DNA of 64,000 nt from Entoloma clypeatum (Eukaryota > Basidiomycota > Agaricomycetes > Agaricales > Entolomataceae), in the NCBI GenBank assembly GCA_963565915.1, contig OY751488.1, positions 248,001 to 312,000 on the forward strand. Reading direction: 5' to 3'. The first letter of the stretch is position 1. Every line of letters begins with the position of its first letter. Below the pieces are notes generated by a model. That model was not told the origin of the DNA and ran no database searches. It saw nothing but the letters and a program-made list of their open reading frames with translations. Both the position numbers and the translations under genes were made by a program. Positions 54,445 to 64,000 of the stretch are shown piece by piece.

Positions 54445-55602
54445 CTATTTTGGCTGACGCAACGGCTCGCTTGGCAGGAATAACATATGATCTATTGTCC
54501 CCTTGGTGTTACAATTGAAACATGTGCATGTGTCTTTCTTCCTTGGGACCATTGGAGCGCTGCAATCTTTAGCAAGGTGACCAAAGTGTTGACAGTTGTA
54601 GCAGCGAGCTACCCCTGCTTTGTCTGCTTCCATGGCTTTGCTGTGGCCACCATAGATGGTGTCTGATCCAGTGCATGTATCTCCAGCACCTCAAATGATC
54701 AGCGCATGTCCTTCCATCTGTCGACCTTTGGCATGGACTGCTGTGCTGTATGCATTGTAGGTCACGTCTTCGCTTGAGATCAACTCGGAGATCTTCTGGT
54801 TGAGATTATTCTCTAGGAGGTATTTCCCAGTCTCGTCTCCAAGCTTTGAAAGCTTCAGGGGTTCGTCGAATTCATCCAAAAATTCGTTGATGCCACAGTT
54901 TCCCATCTTTAAACCTTTGAGTCTCGCTTTTGCTGAAGCTGACTTGTTTGCGATGGAGAATCATTTGGTAATCTTGTCTATGAATGTCAACCAGGTAAGG
55001 TTTTTGTTCTCTTCGCCTAGGATGACGTCTAACTGGGTGCTAGCCCAGTGCTTCCCTGGTCCATCCATCATGCGGGAGAGGACCACCAAGATCATCTGAT
55101 CATCCTTCAGATTGTTCTGGAATTTGATGTATAGTTTGGTGGCTTTCCACCCCTTGTCGAATAAATGTCTGTCTTTGAATAACCCAGGGTCTTTGATAAT
55201 CTTGGATAAGTCCAACATAAACTTTGCATCTGTCATCTTCAGAATTGGCGGAGGAGGAGAGGGGTCGGGTTGTTGGGACAATGATGTGGCTTGGGATATA
55301 GGTAAGGGTTGAAAATGATGCCCTCTTCTAGGAGTCTGTTCAATGTCTGACTGCATGGAATCCGAAGTAGATTCGTCAGGGGACTCGTCGGCGGAATCGG
55401 TGGTAAAACGTTCAGGGTATTTCCTCTTGAGATCTCTAGTGAATCTCTGATTCTGTGTGTGTGTCGGATTTGCGAAGGGGTCGAGATTTTCGCTTCTGGC
55501 CCAGCTGTTGTATTCGGTGTTGATCTCTGTTGATGAGAACTTGCTCTGGATGTCAGCAATCTGCTGCTTTGTGAGGGACATGGTAACGCGACTTGTGGAC
55601 AA
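54445..55602 (-). pseudogene. Family-B gypsy gag (copy B1)
   Basis: Blocks 54961-55602 (ATG at 55579-55581, MSLTKQQIADIQSKFSSTE), 54691-54906 (INEFLDEFDEPLKLSKLGDE) and 54445-54633 (knuckle CYNCQHFGHLAKDC; second knuckle truncated after CFNCNTKG). Stops near 54957 and 54690 and a deletion after the first knuckle break it. Homologue of 7738-8973. Confidence 0.85.
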
Positions 55603-55982
55603 CTCTTCGTGAGTGTCCTAATCAATCTCTTGATAACAGTTGTCTGAACACTGATAAACTCTTTGATCTCTGTGATCCGACCCGTAGATGGTCCTGTGTT
55701 GTTGTGCAAGTGTTGAGAATCAAAATTCTCCTCTTCGTTTATTCTGGCGTTGTAACATGCTATAGCCTGTTGTCGCACAAGGTGTATAGCCTCTGCTAGT
55801 TCACTGTGTGGGCGATGCTCGTCGTGATCGAGTTCCTCGTCTAGTACCTGCTGTAGGACACGATGGACTTCCGATACAATATAGTGTTGTAATGGTGCAA
55901 GGTCAATACTGTTTCGAGCACTTAGCTCTTCTCGAAAGGATCGCTGGTAAGTTCTTCTCTGAAGCGCGACATCTTTACTCAT
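55239..55982 (-). CDS. ORF0 of family-B gypsy, continuous (copy B1)
   Basis: 247-aa frame from ATG 55980-55982 (MSKDVALQRRTYQRSFREEL). Features: ARNSIDLAPLQHYIVSEVHR, VLQQVLDEELDHDEHRP, AEAIHLVRQQAIACYNAR, TGRITEIKEFISVQTTVIKR, then a basic Ser/Pro-rich tail. The last 343 nt overlap gag (from its ATG at 55581) in another frame. Its first 150 residues match 63620-64000 (family C). It may be the genuine Gag N-terminus or a separate product. Confidence 0.55.
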   Translation of the reverse strand: MSKDVALQRRTYQRSFREELSARNSIDLAPLQHYIVSEVHRVLQQVLDEELDHDEHRPHSELAEAIHLVRQQAIACYNARINEEENFDSQHLHNNTGPSTGRITEIKEFISVQTTVIKRLIRTLTKSCPQVALPCPSQSSRLLTSRASSHQQRSTPNTTAGPEAKISTPSQIRHTHRIRDSLEISRGNTLNVLPPIPPTSPLTNLLRIPCSQTLNRLLEEGIIFNPYLYPKPHHCPNNPTPLLLRQF

Positions 55983-56038
55983 TGTTGTTGCTCATTGTTG
56001 TTGCTCTCTCTGGGAGAACCTAATGAGGTTTAGCAACT

Positions 56039-56428
56039 TGTTATGTGGGCAAACCGTTCCAAGGTTCGGGCAGAGTACTGCAGGAAGGTGGAATGGCAAA
56101 AGCAATGTTATTGCTAAACCTGAGGTCTATGGGTAATGTACAGGGGTTTATATACTACAGGGTAACCAATGAGTCAGAGTGGTAGCGAGTGAGACATACT
56201 GCAGAAGGCTGTGTGTTACGAGTCAGTGTGGCAGTGAGTAGAGTCAGAGTGGTAGCGAAGGACTCAGACTGAGTCATATGGAAGCAGAGTGAATCAGAAG
56301 TACTAATCTGGAATAATAAGGGTAAGTGAGGAAAGGGGATGCAGAGCGTCGAAGTGAAAGGTAAAGGGAAACAATGGGTGAAGTAGAGATAATGATGATA
56401 TCGTCAGCGTATGCGACGATCCATAACA
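56039..56428 (-). repeat. 5' LTR of family-B gypsy (copy B1)
   Basis: 390 bp, TGTTATG..CATAACA, right flank GAAGG. On the minus strand TATATAAA begins at 56154, AGGTTTAGCAA at 56121 (33 nt downstream), and TTGCTAAACCT lies at 56036-56026, two bases beyond the LTR. Confidence 0.95.
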
Positions 56429-56433
56429 GAAGG

Positions 56434-57393
56434 TACGAGGGGTGAGAGAAGGTCGGCCCAGGTGGAGGAGGCGGTCCCATTGAGGGAGTGGAATGAGGGG
56501 AACACGGAGCCTCACGAGGGGGGCTCGGAATGCGCTGAGAAGCAACAGAGGGTAGGCAAGACGGACAAGGCGGAGGGAGAGGAACCAGTGACACTTCTGG
56601 TTTGGGCGGCAGCGGGTGAGGGGAGCAGGAATGGCGCGTGTGTTTGCACCTGTTCCTCTTGGTGTAGATGACGGGTCTGCCTTCGTAATTGACGAGGCCT
56701 GTGTGTGTGCTGTGTTTGCACTTATTAGGCCCATTCTGTGGCAGATAGGGATACGAGTGAGGAACAGTTTTCTCACCTGGTGGAGAGGGGAGATGAAGGA
56801 GGCTGACGAAGGGTCGGGTCTAATCATCATCGATCATCCATTGAGGAGTCTGAGGACTGGGGAGACATATCCTTCAGAAGAGTGGGTTGCGCTGCCATCA
56901 GAGGATGTGCAGAATGGGGAGCGGGACGCCACAGCCACATACGAAGGGCGGCAGGATGGGGAGGGAGAGACCTGGAGGTCCTGAAGAGAGAGAGTGGGCG
57001 CTTGGGCCGAGGACATGTTTGAGTGGAACATATAACCAGTGAGGTGTTGGGGGTCTGCGACTGAATGCCACAGGACCACATGGTGGGCCCCGGAGGTGGT
57101 GGGGGAGGAGGGACCGTCTGCGTAGAGGTACTCAAATGGGGACAGGTGACGGGGGGCTTCTCAAGAGGATGGCCAGTGAACACTTGTAGATCATTGAGGA
57201 AGGTGAGGATGCACTTCTGGAACTCAGTGGTGAGGTCCTTGAAAGCGACAGAGATGGGAAAATCAAACTCGGCAGGGGCCAAGAATAATCTATTAACCTC
57301 AGAGAAAATCAAGTTGAGGTTTTCGACATAATCGATGTACCGCTCGTTACAAATAGCGATATCCTCTCTGTGATAACACAACAAATTTCTCAA
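56434..57393 (-). pseudogene. LINE ORF1-like N-terminal part
   Basis: Frame 56827-57393 starts MRNLLCYHREDIAICNERYI, then FDFPISVAFKDLTTEFQKC, FLNDLQVFTG and a poly-proline stretch, the same order as in the LINE ORF1 at 25740-27594 (helical segment, FND, poly-Pro). Further coding-like sequence follows in shifting frames down to the GAAGG duplication and resumes at 39461. RT and endonuclease are absent here too. Confidence 0.5.
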
Positions 57394-58048
57394 GAAACCA
57401 GCATCAATTCAGAAATAGAAGGAGAAATTGAGCGTACCCGAGTGGCTGCTCAAGAGGCAAAAGGAGTGGTGGCTGAATACCACCATTGCCTAGAAAATAC
57501 AGAGCGAGAAGTACACATAATTCATTATACACTGAGGCACCTAATCACAAGGTTCATAGATCTCAGGGTTGTTAGAGAAGTTGCATAATGTGTATCAGAA
57601 TAACAAACATGAGGGTTGAAAGAGGGGGCAGTAGGTGAACAAATGTGAGGGACGAAATAGGGTGCGAGATGCCATGATGTTATTAATGATCTTGGTATCT
57701 GGTGCACTTCATCCGCCAAGTCTGTCAGATCAGGAGCATGATGCCACTGGGGAGCATTACAGGATGAATGTCTGCATCATTGGCATCCTTGAATGGCCGC
57801 TTGAGATTCCATTCAAGGTCGTGACTGCCTTTGGGTTGTGATGCCTTGAATGTGTTGTACATGTGATTCAAGATTCTGAACTGTGCAACAATTGGAACAT
57901 GCAATGAATGCAACGATGAACGCGCATACCTGCTTTCGATTCTTAGTGAGCTTGACACAAAGAGTACCCTGCAAAAACAATTCTCCCATGAGCTCTGCTT
58001 GGACCATCGCCAATTCATCATGTAAAGTTTCTCAACGCGTCAGCAAAG
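57394..58048. other. Unannotated stretch with possible exon fragments
   Basis: Nothing firmly identified. Plus 57370-57585 encodes a short coiled-coil-like frame (ISQETSINSEIEGEIERTRV). Minus 57725-58021 encodes MVQAELMGELFLQG-type sequence in two frames. Both could be host gene debris. Confidence 0.3.
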
Positions 58049-58474
58049 ACTGTTGAACATTCAAATAATGGATGTATCGACAGTCAAACACATGACCATA
58101 ATCATGTGATCTACCATGTGGCTTGTCCCATGAAGTGTTCTAGACATAGAACAAATCTAGACTCGCTCTAGATTCCTGAGTCAACTCAATGACTCAGAGT
58201 GCTGCGCACCACAGCCTTGATGCTGTGTACCAGAGATGTTCCATCATGTTCTAGCCAATAGCATTACTAGCTCATAGTTGGTCTGTGCGCATTCCCATAA
58301 GTATAAGTACTGCATGTAACTAGTGTAGTACAGGAGGCAATATCGCTCTAAACAAGCTGATTCAAGTTCTACAAGACTTTATCATCGCCCACTCTTCTCC
58401 AACATCTCAACCCCTTCACTTCAATGTGAGTATCATTAACCAGGCTTCCCTGCATCTGCAAGGCGTGCTGTTCA
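58049..58474 (+). repeat. Possible solo LTR or LTR-leader fragment
   Basis: Starts TGTTGAACATTC; TATAAGTA lies near 58299; ends around TGCTGTTCAATA just before GGTTATGGGCCCCAGA, which is primer-site-like. Pattern suggests a copia-type 5' LTR, but there is no second LTR, polypurine tract or target duplication. Confidence 0.35.
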
Positions 58475-59108
58475 ATAGGTTATGGGCCCCAGATAGCCCC
58501 TAGGCTAGGGTTTATCCCTCTAAGTCCTAGAGTAGTTAGCGCGCTCTAACGGAGCTGCTGCGACTACTATGCCTGTACGATACTAACCTGGTCTCCAACC
58601 AGTGAGCAATGACATGCACGCCTTTCAGGCTGCCGCCGTCAATCCTCTTTAAACTAGTAGCATAAGCTAGTTTAAGTTAGTTATCTGTTTTTGATACTTG
58701 GGAGTACCAGACTAGCGAGCGCCGTTCAACAGCTGCACCTAGTTCTGATGTCCAAGGCTATTGAGCGCTACGCTCTGGAGTGCAGAATGCATCACGCTCG
58801 TCGCATGTGATCACCTCTGAGCTTAACAGCGTCAGATCTGCTGAGCTTGCTCGCAGCTGCTGTCAGCGCTCTAGTCCTTGATCTAGACTAGTGCCTTTAC
58901 GGCCTACATCTATATTTGGACAAATTTTTTGTCCGAGATTATCGGAAACACTCAGTGAGGACTTCCCATCCCACTTTGAGCACGGTAGCGATGAGGAAAG
59001 AAGAATCACACCTGGTATTATAAAAATGGAGCAATCACCTGAAATATAGGCGACCATCTTTAATAATTACCACAGCATTGTGACCCCTAGTCACATTAAT
59101 AAAAAGCT
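58475..59108. other. Unannotated stretch
   Basis: No gene. Contains several small palindromic words (AAACTAGTAGCATAAGCTAGTTT near 58650; GACAAATTTTTTGTC near 58918). Possibly the leader of the LTR-like sequence to its left. Confidence 0.35.
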
Positions 59109-59327
59109 ATTACAAATAGTGTTTGAGGGTTCGGTTCGGTTCGGTTTTTTGCCCCAAAAGCGGGTGGACCGAGACCGGACTGATCTTTCAATCACTCAGA
59201 AATACTATAGACCGAGACCGAACCGGGGGGAACCAGTCTCGGCATGTTATTTTGCTTGGACCGAACCGGTCCAAACTGGTCTGAACCGGTCGTAACTACA
59301 GTAATACCCTAATAATTTAAAAATGTG

Positions 59328-60065
59328 TGTTGGGCGTGAGACGACGCCGTTGGACGTGAGTGGGGGGGCCGTTGGGCATGAGTCAAGGCCGTGGGGCATG
59401 AGTGAGGGGCCATTGGGCGTGAGAGGAGGCCGCTGGACACGAGAGTGGGCCGTTGCACGCAAGTGGGGAGCGTTGGGCGCAAGAAGGTGCCGTTGGGTGT
59501 TAGAGAGGGCCGTTGCGCGCTAGTACAGGCCGTTGGGCATGACTCGTGGCAGTTGGGCATGAGGGGCGGCCGTTGCACACGCGAGGGGGACCTTGGGCGT
59601 TAGAGGCAGCTGTTGGGCATGATGGGCGGCCGTTCGGCATGAAGGGAGGGTGCTGGGCATTAAAGGGCGCCGTTGGGCACGCAGGGAGGCCGTTGGGCAT
59701 GATGGGCGGCTATTGGGCATGATGGGCGGCTGTTGGGCGCGCGAAGGGTCCGTTGGGCGTGAAGGGAGGCCATTGGGCATGAGGGGCAGCCGTTGGGTGC
59801 GCAGGGAGGCCGTTGGGTATTAGAGGGGGCCGTTGGGCGCTAGTAGGAGCCGTTGGGCATGCGAGGGGGCCATTGGGTGTGAAGGGGCATTAGAGGGGGG
59901 CGTTGGGCGCGAAGGGAGGCCGTTGGGCATGAAGGGGCATTAGAGGGGGGTGTTGGGCACGAAGGGAGGCCGTTGGGCATTAGAGGGGGCCGTTGGGCAC
60001 AAGGGGCAGCCGTTGGGCAGCAGTAGTGGCCATTGGGCAGAAGTGGAGCCAGATGGAGTGGAGGT
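59328..60065 (-). repeat. 20-bp minisatellite array (59.3 kb)
   Basis: About 35 units of GCCGTTGGGCATGAGTGGGG-type sequence on the plus strand. On the minus strand it is CCCAACGGC-based and open in all three frames for hundreds of bases. Confidence 0.9.
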
Positions 60066-60074
60066 GGGGGGATA

Positions 60075-60215
60075 AAAGAAGTGTGGGAATGTTTCATTGG
60101 CTGTCTGTCGAATTATGGTTGGAGTTTCGGCGATTGCCGAAAGTTCTTGGCAGTCGATGCCGAGTGATGAGCATTGATGAAACATAAGGCCTCGATGCCC
60201 AAACCGTGGCATCAC
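60075..60215 (+). other. Conserved hairpin cluster (copy in complete element)
   Basis: GATAAAAGAAGTGTGGG, then CGGCGATTGCCG, CTTGGCA..TGCCGAG (one G-T pair replacing A-T) and GATGCC..GGCATC, in the same order as at 29690-29817 and 37830-37975. Confidence 0.6.
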
Positions 60216-61614
60216 AGGCCTCAAGATAGATGTATAACTCAAGCTATGTATACTAGAGAATCTGTATTCTAAAATGATGCATCAAAACACACTGTAAATT
60301 GTGATAAACAGTGCATCACCATGGGTTTTCTCAAACACAAAAACAACCTTTTGTTACTTCCTCCCTTCCACAACCACTGTAGTCTATATGTACTGTATAT
60401 ATACCATTGTAACATTATATGTAAATCTACTCAGACCATTCAAATCAAGCCCAAGGACTTAATAAGGTGAATAGAAGCAAAATAGGTCGAAAATTTGACC
60501 AAAAAAATTTGTTTCAGCTTTGGATTCTCCTCATTCAGGGGACCTCACAGCACATCTGTTTTTCAAATTTGGTGCATTCATTATGGAGATATAACACTTT
60601 TACTGAAATATGCACATTTCATCATTTCTATCTTATCTAGAGATCTAAAAATTATACAAGGTGTTTCAGAAGGTGAATACATATATATTGATGAGTTCTA
60701 TCATGTTAAACTATTATTAGATCATGAGGAAGGCACCGCGCACGCCTGCGCGATGCATTTGCACATTGTTTACCATTGTTTGGTGTAAAGCGTCGCATCG
60801 CTATATGCTCAAATCCGTGGCGAAAATTCATAAAATAAATACATATTTATTGACATATGATACTCTGGTACATAATTGATATAGTCTGTAAGCTTACTTC
60901 CTCCTGTGTAGCCATATTAAGGAGAAATGCGATGTTTTTTGAGTTTGTTTACATATATTTGACACATTTGATGCACGCGTGTCGCGCATCATCCAACGTC
61001 GAATCGACGCATCCACCCATTGCTCGCTCCACAATGAGAGGCACACAGATATAACAAAAATAACACAGTAATAATAGTACAGATACAACAAAAATAGCAC
61101 TGTAAACACAGATACAACAAAATAACACTGTAATCATATGTTTTAGCTATGTTTTCACCATGTTTCACTCAATTCTTAACCTTTGTGACCCTGAGCAAGA
61201 GTTTATATACAAGCTAGAAATGTATTCCACTCAGTTGTAGCTTCAAAACAAGCCTTAGACCAATGAAATTGGACTATAAATATCTAGAATATTATGCAGA
61301 TTACTGAAAATCTCCAAAAATTGTAGAATATTAGGGGGGGGGTTGGAGGTGTATCCCAGAGGGCAAAAAGACCGGTCTAGACCTGTTTAGACCAGTCTTT
61401 TTGCGGTCTAAGTCAAAAAAAAAATCTAGACTGAACTGCAGTCTAAATTTTCTAAAACGTATAGACCTTAGACCGCGGTTCAGTCCAACGTGGTCTATTT
61501 TTCAGTTCAGTTCAGTCTGGTTCAGGTCTATGTAGACTGAACCTTTGAACACTAATTACAAAGCTCTCTGACATGTGTCAACAACTCAGACAAATACCTT
61601 ACAGTGCCTCACAA

Positions 61615-61733
61615 CATCAGCAAATCAGACATGTGCTATGGCTGCTATGGGCACTATAGGGCACTACATTCTCAGGGATGTATGCTACAGAGCACTATGT
61701 AGCACTCTGTAGCACATGTCTGATTTGCTGATG
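61615..61733. repeat. 24-bp perfect inverted repeat
   Basis: 61615-61638 (CATCAGCAAATCAGACATGT..) is the exact reverse complement of 61710-61733, with a 71-bp spacer full of GCACTA/TAGTGC words. TACAGTGCCTCAC just upstream (61600) resembles a Tc1-type terminus. Confidence 0.8.
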
Positions 61734-61799
61734 AAAACTGATTCAATGTTTGCTACTTTGTGAATACCTTCAAAATAACTTTGCAAATAATGCCAGTCA

Positions 61800-63118
61800 A
61801 AAGAAGGTATTGGTACCTGGTTAAAAGCCCTGCTTCAGGACTCTCGGAATCTGCAATAATTATGTAATTCCCATAAAGAATGATCAATATATGATCAAAT
61901 TACTCCAGGAACTCATTGAATCAGTTTTGTGAGTATGTACAATAAATACAGTATTTTATACTTTAGTACTTGGTATTACCCCTCTTAGCTTTGATTACTG
62001 CCTCTACCCTTCTTGGCATACTTTCTATCAGGTTTTGACACACTTCTGGCTCTATATTATTCCACACCTCTGCTGCTCTGTCCCAAATCTCCCAGACTCC
62101 CTTGGGTGGTGTTGGATATTCATTCAACTTCCTTTTAATATGAACCCAGAGGTGTTCAATAGGATTGAGGTCTGGGGACTGTGCAGGCCAATCGAGCAAA
62201 GCAATATTCTTGCTGTCCATCCATTTTTTGGCCTTCTTGGAGGTGTGCTTGGGGTCATTGTCCTGCTGAAAAATGATCTCCTCTTCAGAGATTCCACTCT
62301 CCAAACTTGACTGTGCCCTGAACCTCTCTTTCAATAAGCCCCTCACCCTTCTTTTTCCAGACCCATTCCTTGCCATCTGACCCAAACCTGTTGATTTTGG
62401 TCTTATCTGACCAAATAACCCTCTTCCAGTCCTCCACTGTCCATTCCCTGTGCTTTATAGCAAATGCCAACCGCCTCTTCCAATGTATGGCCTTTAAGAA
62501 AGGTCTTTTCTTCTTTGTTACAGCCTTGAATTCATGTTTTCTGAGAACCCTTCTCACAGTTTCTGGGGAGACAGGATTTGAGATGACAGTGTTGATGTGT
62601 TTGGTAGCCTGCACAGCATTGGAGGCTCTCCCTGAGGTGATTTGTGAAAGTATGTTTCGTGTGTTGGTGGGAGAAAGCTTGGATGGACGACCACCAGAAG
62701 AGAGATTGCAATGAGGAAGAAGATTCTGAAGCACTCTGGAGACAGTTGGTTGGCTGACACCCAGGTTAGAGGCAATATGACAAGTGGAGTGACCATTGGA
62801 GGCCAGAGAAAGAATGTTTTCCTTGTGGGAAGAGGAGATAGGGCGCATGATTAATTATGGAGGCTGTTGAGGTTGGATTCTTCTTATACAACTTTCCTTG
62901 ACAACCCATCAGGGTTCTATTCAAGTTCCATCAGTAAGTCATGACAACTGGTTACCATACAACCAGTGAAGCATTTGATTCTGATAATTGCCATAGGTAC
63001 TCACAAAACTGATTCAATGAGTTGCTGATTTAATTTAATCATATCTCCATGGATTCTGATCTAAATCATATGATTCCTTTATATTCTGAAAGCCCTGAAG
63101 TAGGGCTTTCAATTATAT
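61800..63118 (-). mobile_element. Tc1/mariner element with long inverted repeats
   Basis: Left arm 61812-61935 and right arm 62985-63118 are inverted repeats of about 120 bp: AAAGCCCTGCTTCAGGACT against (inward from the right) AAAGCCCTACTTCAGGGCT, and AACTCATTGAATCAGTTTTG in both. They enclose a minus-strand transposase. Exact termini and the TA duplication are not resolved; a family-C LTR begins at 63145, next to the right arm. Confidence 0.8.
61963..62848 (-). pseudogene. Tc1-type DD34E transposase with internal deletion
   Basis: N-terminal part 62285-62848: MRPISSSHKENILSLASNGH, helix-turn-helix GVSQPTVSRVLQNLL, second HTH with GRPSKLSPTNTRNIL, then VIWSDKTKINRFGSDGKEWV (first Asp). C-terminal part 61963-62330: IIFQQDNDPKHTSKKAKKWM (second Asp), SPDLNPIEHLW (Glu; 34 residues lie between, DD34E). 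Between VKFG and ISEEEIIF the segment normally carrying the GGGS.MVWG motif is missing, apparently by a deletion that also shifts the frame. Inactive. Confidence 0.9.
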
Positions 63119-63144
63119 ACCAAAGGTTTAATTCAATTGGTATT

Positions 63145-63546
63145 TGTTATGGACTCTACGGTATGCGGACGACGTCATCATTTTTACTTATCGGCCCGAC
63201 GCGGCGCCCTCTTACGAACTTACTATGTCTAATGTTTACTTTTGCAACCTTCGATTCACGGTCTGACTCACTACTTTTACTTCGTCAGCCCCTTTAGTAT
63301 ACTTCGCTCCCGTGTTGACTTGCTTTCCGCAGTCAGCTTACTTATTGTACATAGCCTTCCGCAGTTGTCTTACTCATGCGCACTGCCTTCCGCAGTACTG
63401 ACTCATCTGCTACCGCCTATAGTCAGTACCTATATAAACCTCTTGTACTGTAGTAGATTCCTTAGATTTAGCAATCACATTGCTCTTCGCCTTTCCACTT
63501 CCTGCATACTCTGCCCGAACCTTGGAACGGTTTGTTAAGCATAACA
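63145..63546 (+). repeat. 5' LTR of family-C gypsy (copy C2)
   Basis: 402 bp, TGTTATGG..GCATAACA. TATATAAA at 63431, AGATTTAGCAA at 63464-63474 (33 nt later), U5 of 83 nt, then TTGCTAAATCT at 63549-63559, two bases after the LTR. Homologous to 13922-14268 (reverse) and 18061-18432. Confidence 0.95.
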
Positions 63547-63619
63547 AGTTGCTAAATCTTGTTAGGTTTGCCTAGAGCGAAGAGAGCAACTACCAGACGA
63601 GTCAAGACATCGCGCTTCT

Positions 63620-64000
63620 TTGAAGACTTCACCAGTAACCCATTCGCCTCACCAGAAGCCCGACAGGAGGAGCTAAGTCCTCAAGACAGTATCGATTTTA
63701 CACTCATCCAGCAGTACATCGAATCGGAGATCCGTCGCATCCTACAGCAGGTGCTTGACGAGGAACTAGACAATGACGAGCATCGCCCCCACAGCGAGAT
63801 AGCAGAGAGCATCCATCTTGCTCGACAACACCAGATCGTGTGTTACAACGCCAGACAGAACGAACTTGAAAGCTTTCGCATTCAAGAAGGACCTCAGACA
63901 GGTCGGATCACAGAGATCAGAGAGTTTATCGGTGTCCAGACAACCGTTATCAGAAGATTGATTAGGACGCTCACATCGAGACGTCCCAGAGCCACATCAT
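63620..64000 (+). CDS. ORF0/Gag N-terminus of family-C gypsy, runs off window
   Basis: Open to the window edge: TSRFFEDFTSNPFASPEARQ, SIDFTLIQQYIESEIRRILQ, VLDEELDNDEHRPHSEIAES, TGRITEIREFIGVQTTVIRR. Homologue of 55239-55982 and 8616-9358. No ATG is seen at the expected start (ACATCGCGC where family B has ATGTCGCGC), so initiation is uncertain. Confidence 0.65.

Larger units (their letters stand above)
59117..61554. mobile_element. Complete 2438-bp hAT-like non-autonomous element
   Basis: Termini TAGTGTTTGAGGGTTCGGTT and (inward from the right) TAGTGTTCAAAGGTTCAGTC, flanked by 8-bp direct repeats ATTACAAA (59109-59116 and 61555-61562). Order: GGTTCGG-rich left subterminal region (to 59300), G-rich 20-bp minisatellite (59328-60065), conserved body with hairpin cluster (60080-61000), AT-rich segment with ACAGATACAACAAAAATA repeats (61045-61130), and a right subterminal region with AGACCGGTCTAGACC words (61370-61554). 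No transposase. Confidence 0.9.

Overview
The window looks like heterochromatic, transposon-packed DNA of a filamentous basidiomycete, probably an Agaricomycete. The inference rests on short GT-AG introns in gene remnants, Ty3/gypsy chromoviruses, a Plavaka-type (fungal CACTA-like) transposase fragment, a PIF/Harbinger element with a Myb-like partner gene and a WD40 gene of fungal type. I see no bacterial gene organisation, tRNA, rRNA, CRISPR array or intact host gene. Nearly everything is a mobile element or a piece of one, and many are inserted into each other.

Left part (1-13.4 kb): the 3' end of a Ty3/gypsy element (family A) with its LTR; a 1.43-kb sequence present twice (2761-4190 and 11748-13173), the second copy stopping at a 200-N assembly gap and lacking the family-A insertion; a foldback and the right end of a hAT-like element; a decayed family-B gypsy copy (5593-9819, minus); and C-rich low-complexity DNA.

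Middle left (13.9-29.1 kb): a family-C gypsy 3' half (13922-17713, minus) abuts a family-D gypsy (17714-23911, minus). Family D carries a family-C solo LTR (18061-18432) and a hAT-like element (22052-22910). It sits in another family-B copy (23912-28609), which itself carries an ORF1-only LINE (25488-27759) with a 15-bp target duplication. A further LTR lies at 28610-29093.

Middle (29.2-38.9 kb): a coiled-coil ORF, a hAT-like composite, a two-exon gene model, satellite-like arrays, a minus-strand gene remnant cut by a 535-bp hAT MITE, a Plavaka N-terminal fragment, a WD40 gene cut by another hAT-like element, and that element itself.

Right part (39-64 kb): a four-level nest. A LINE remnant holds a family-B gypsy (39462-56428, duplication GAAGG), which holds a Harbinger transposon (41876-52500, 3-bp duplication), which holds an LTR-identical, ORF-intact family-A gypsy (45752-51900, duplication CAGAC). 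Beyond it lie an LTR-like sequence, a complete 2438-bp hAT-like element with 8-bp duplications (59117-61554), a Tc1/mariner element with a deleted transposase, and the 5' end of a family-C gypsy running off the window.

Two features stand out. First, all four gypsy families show the same self-priming architecture: TATA box, then about 33 nt later a 10-11 nt stretch whose reverse complement starts two bases after the LTR. Second, a group of hAT-like non-autonomous elements carries a 20-bp minisatellite open in all three frames of its C-rich strand, and three of them also share a conserved hairpin cluster. A small third ORF downstream of pol is conserved between the family-B and family-C gypsies.
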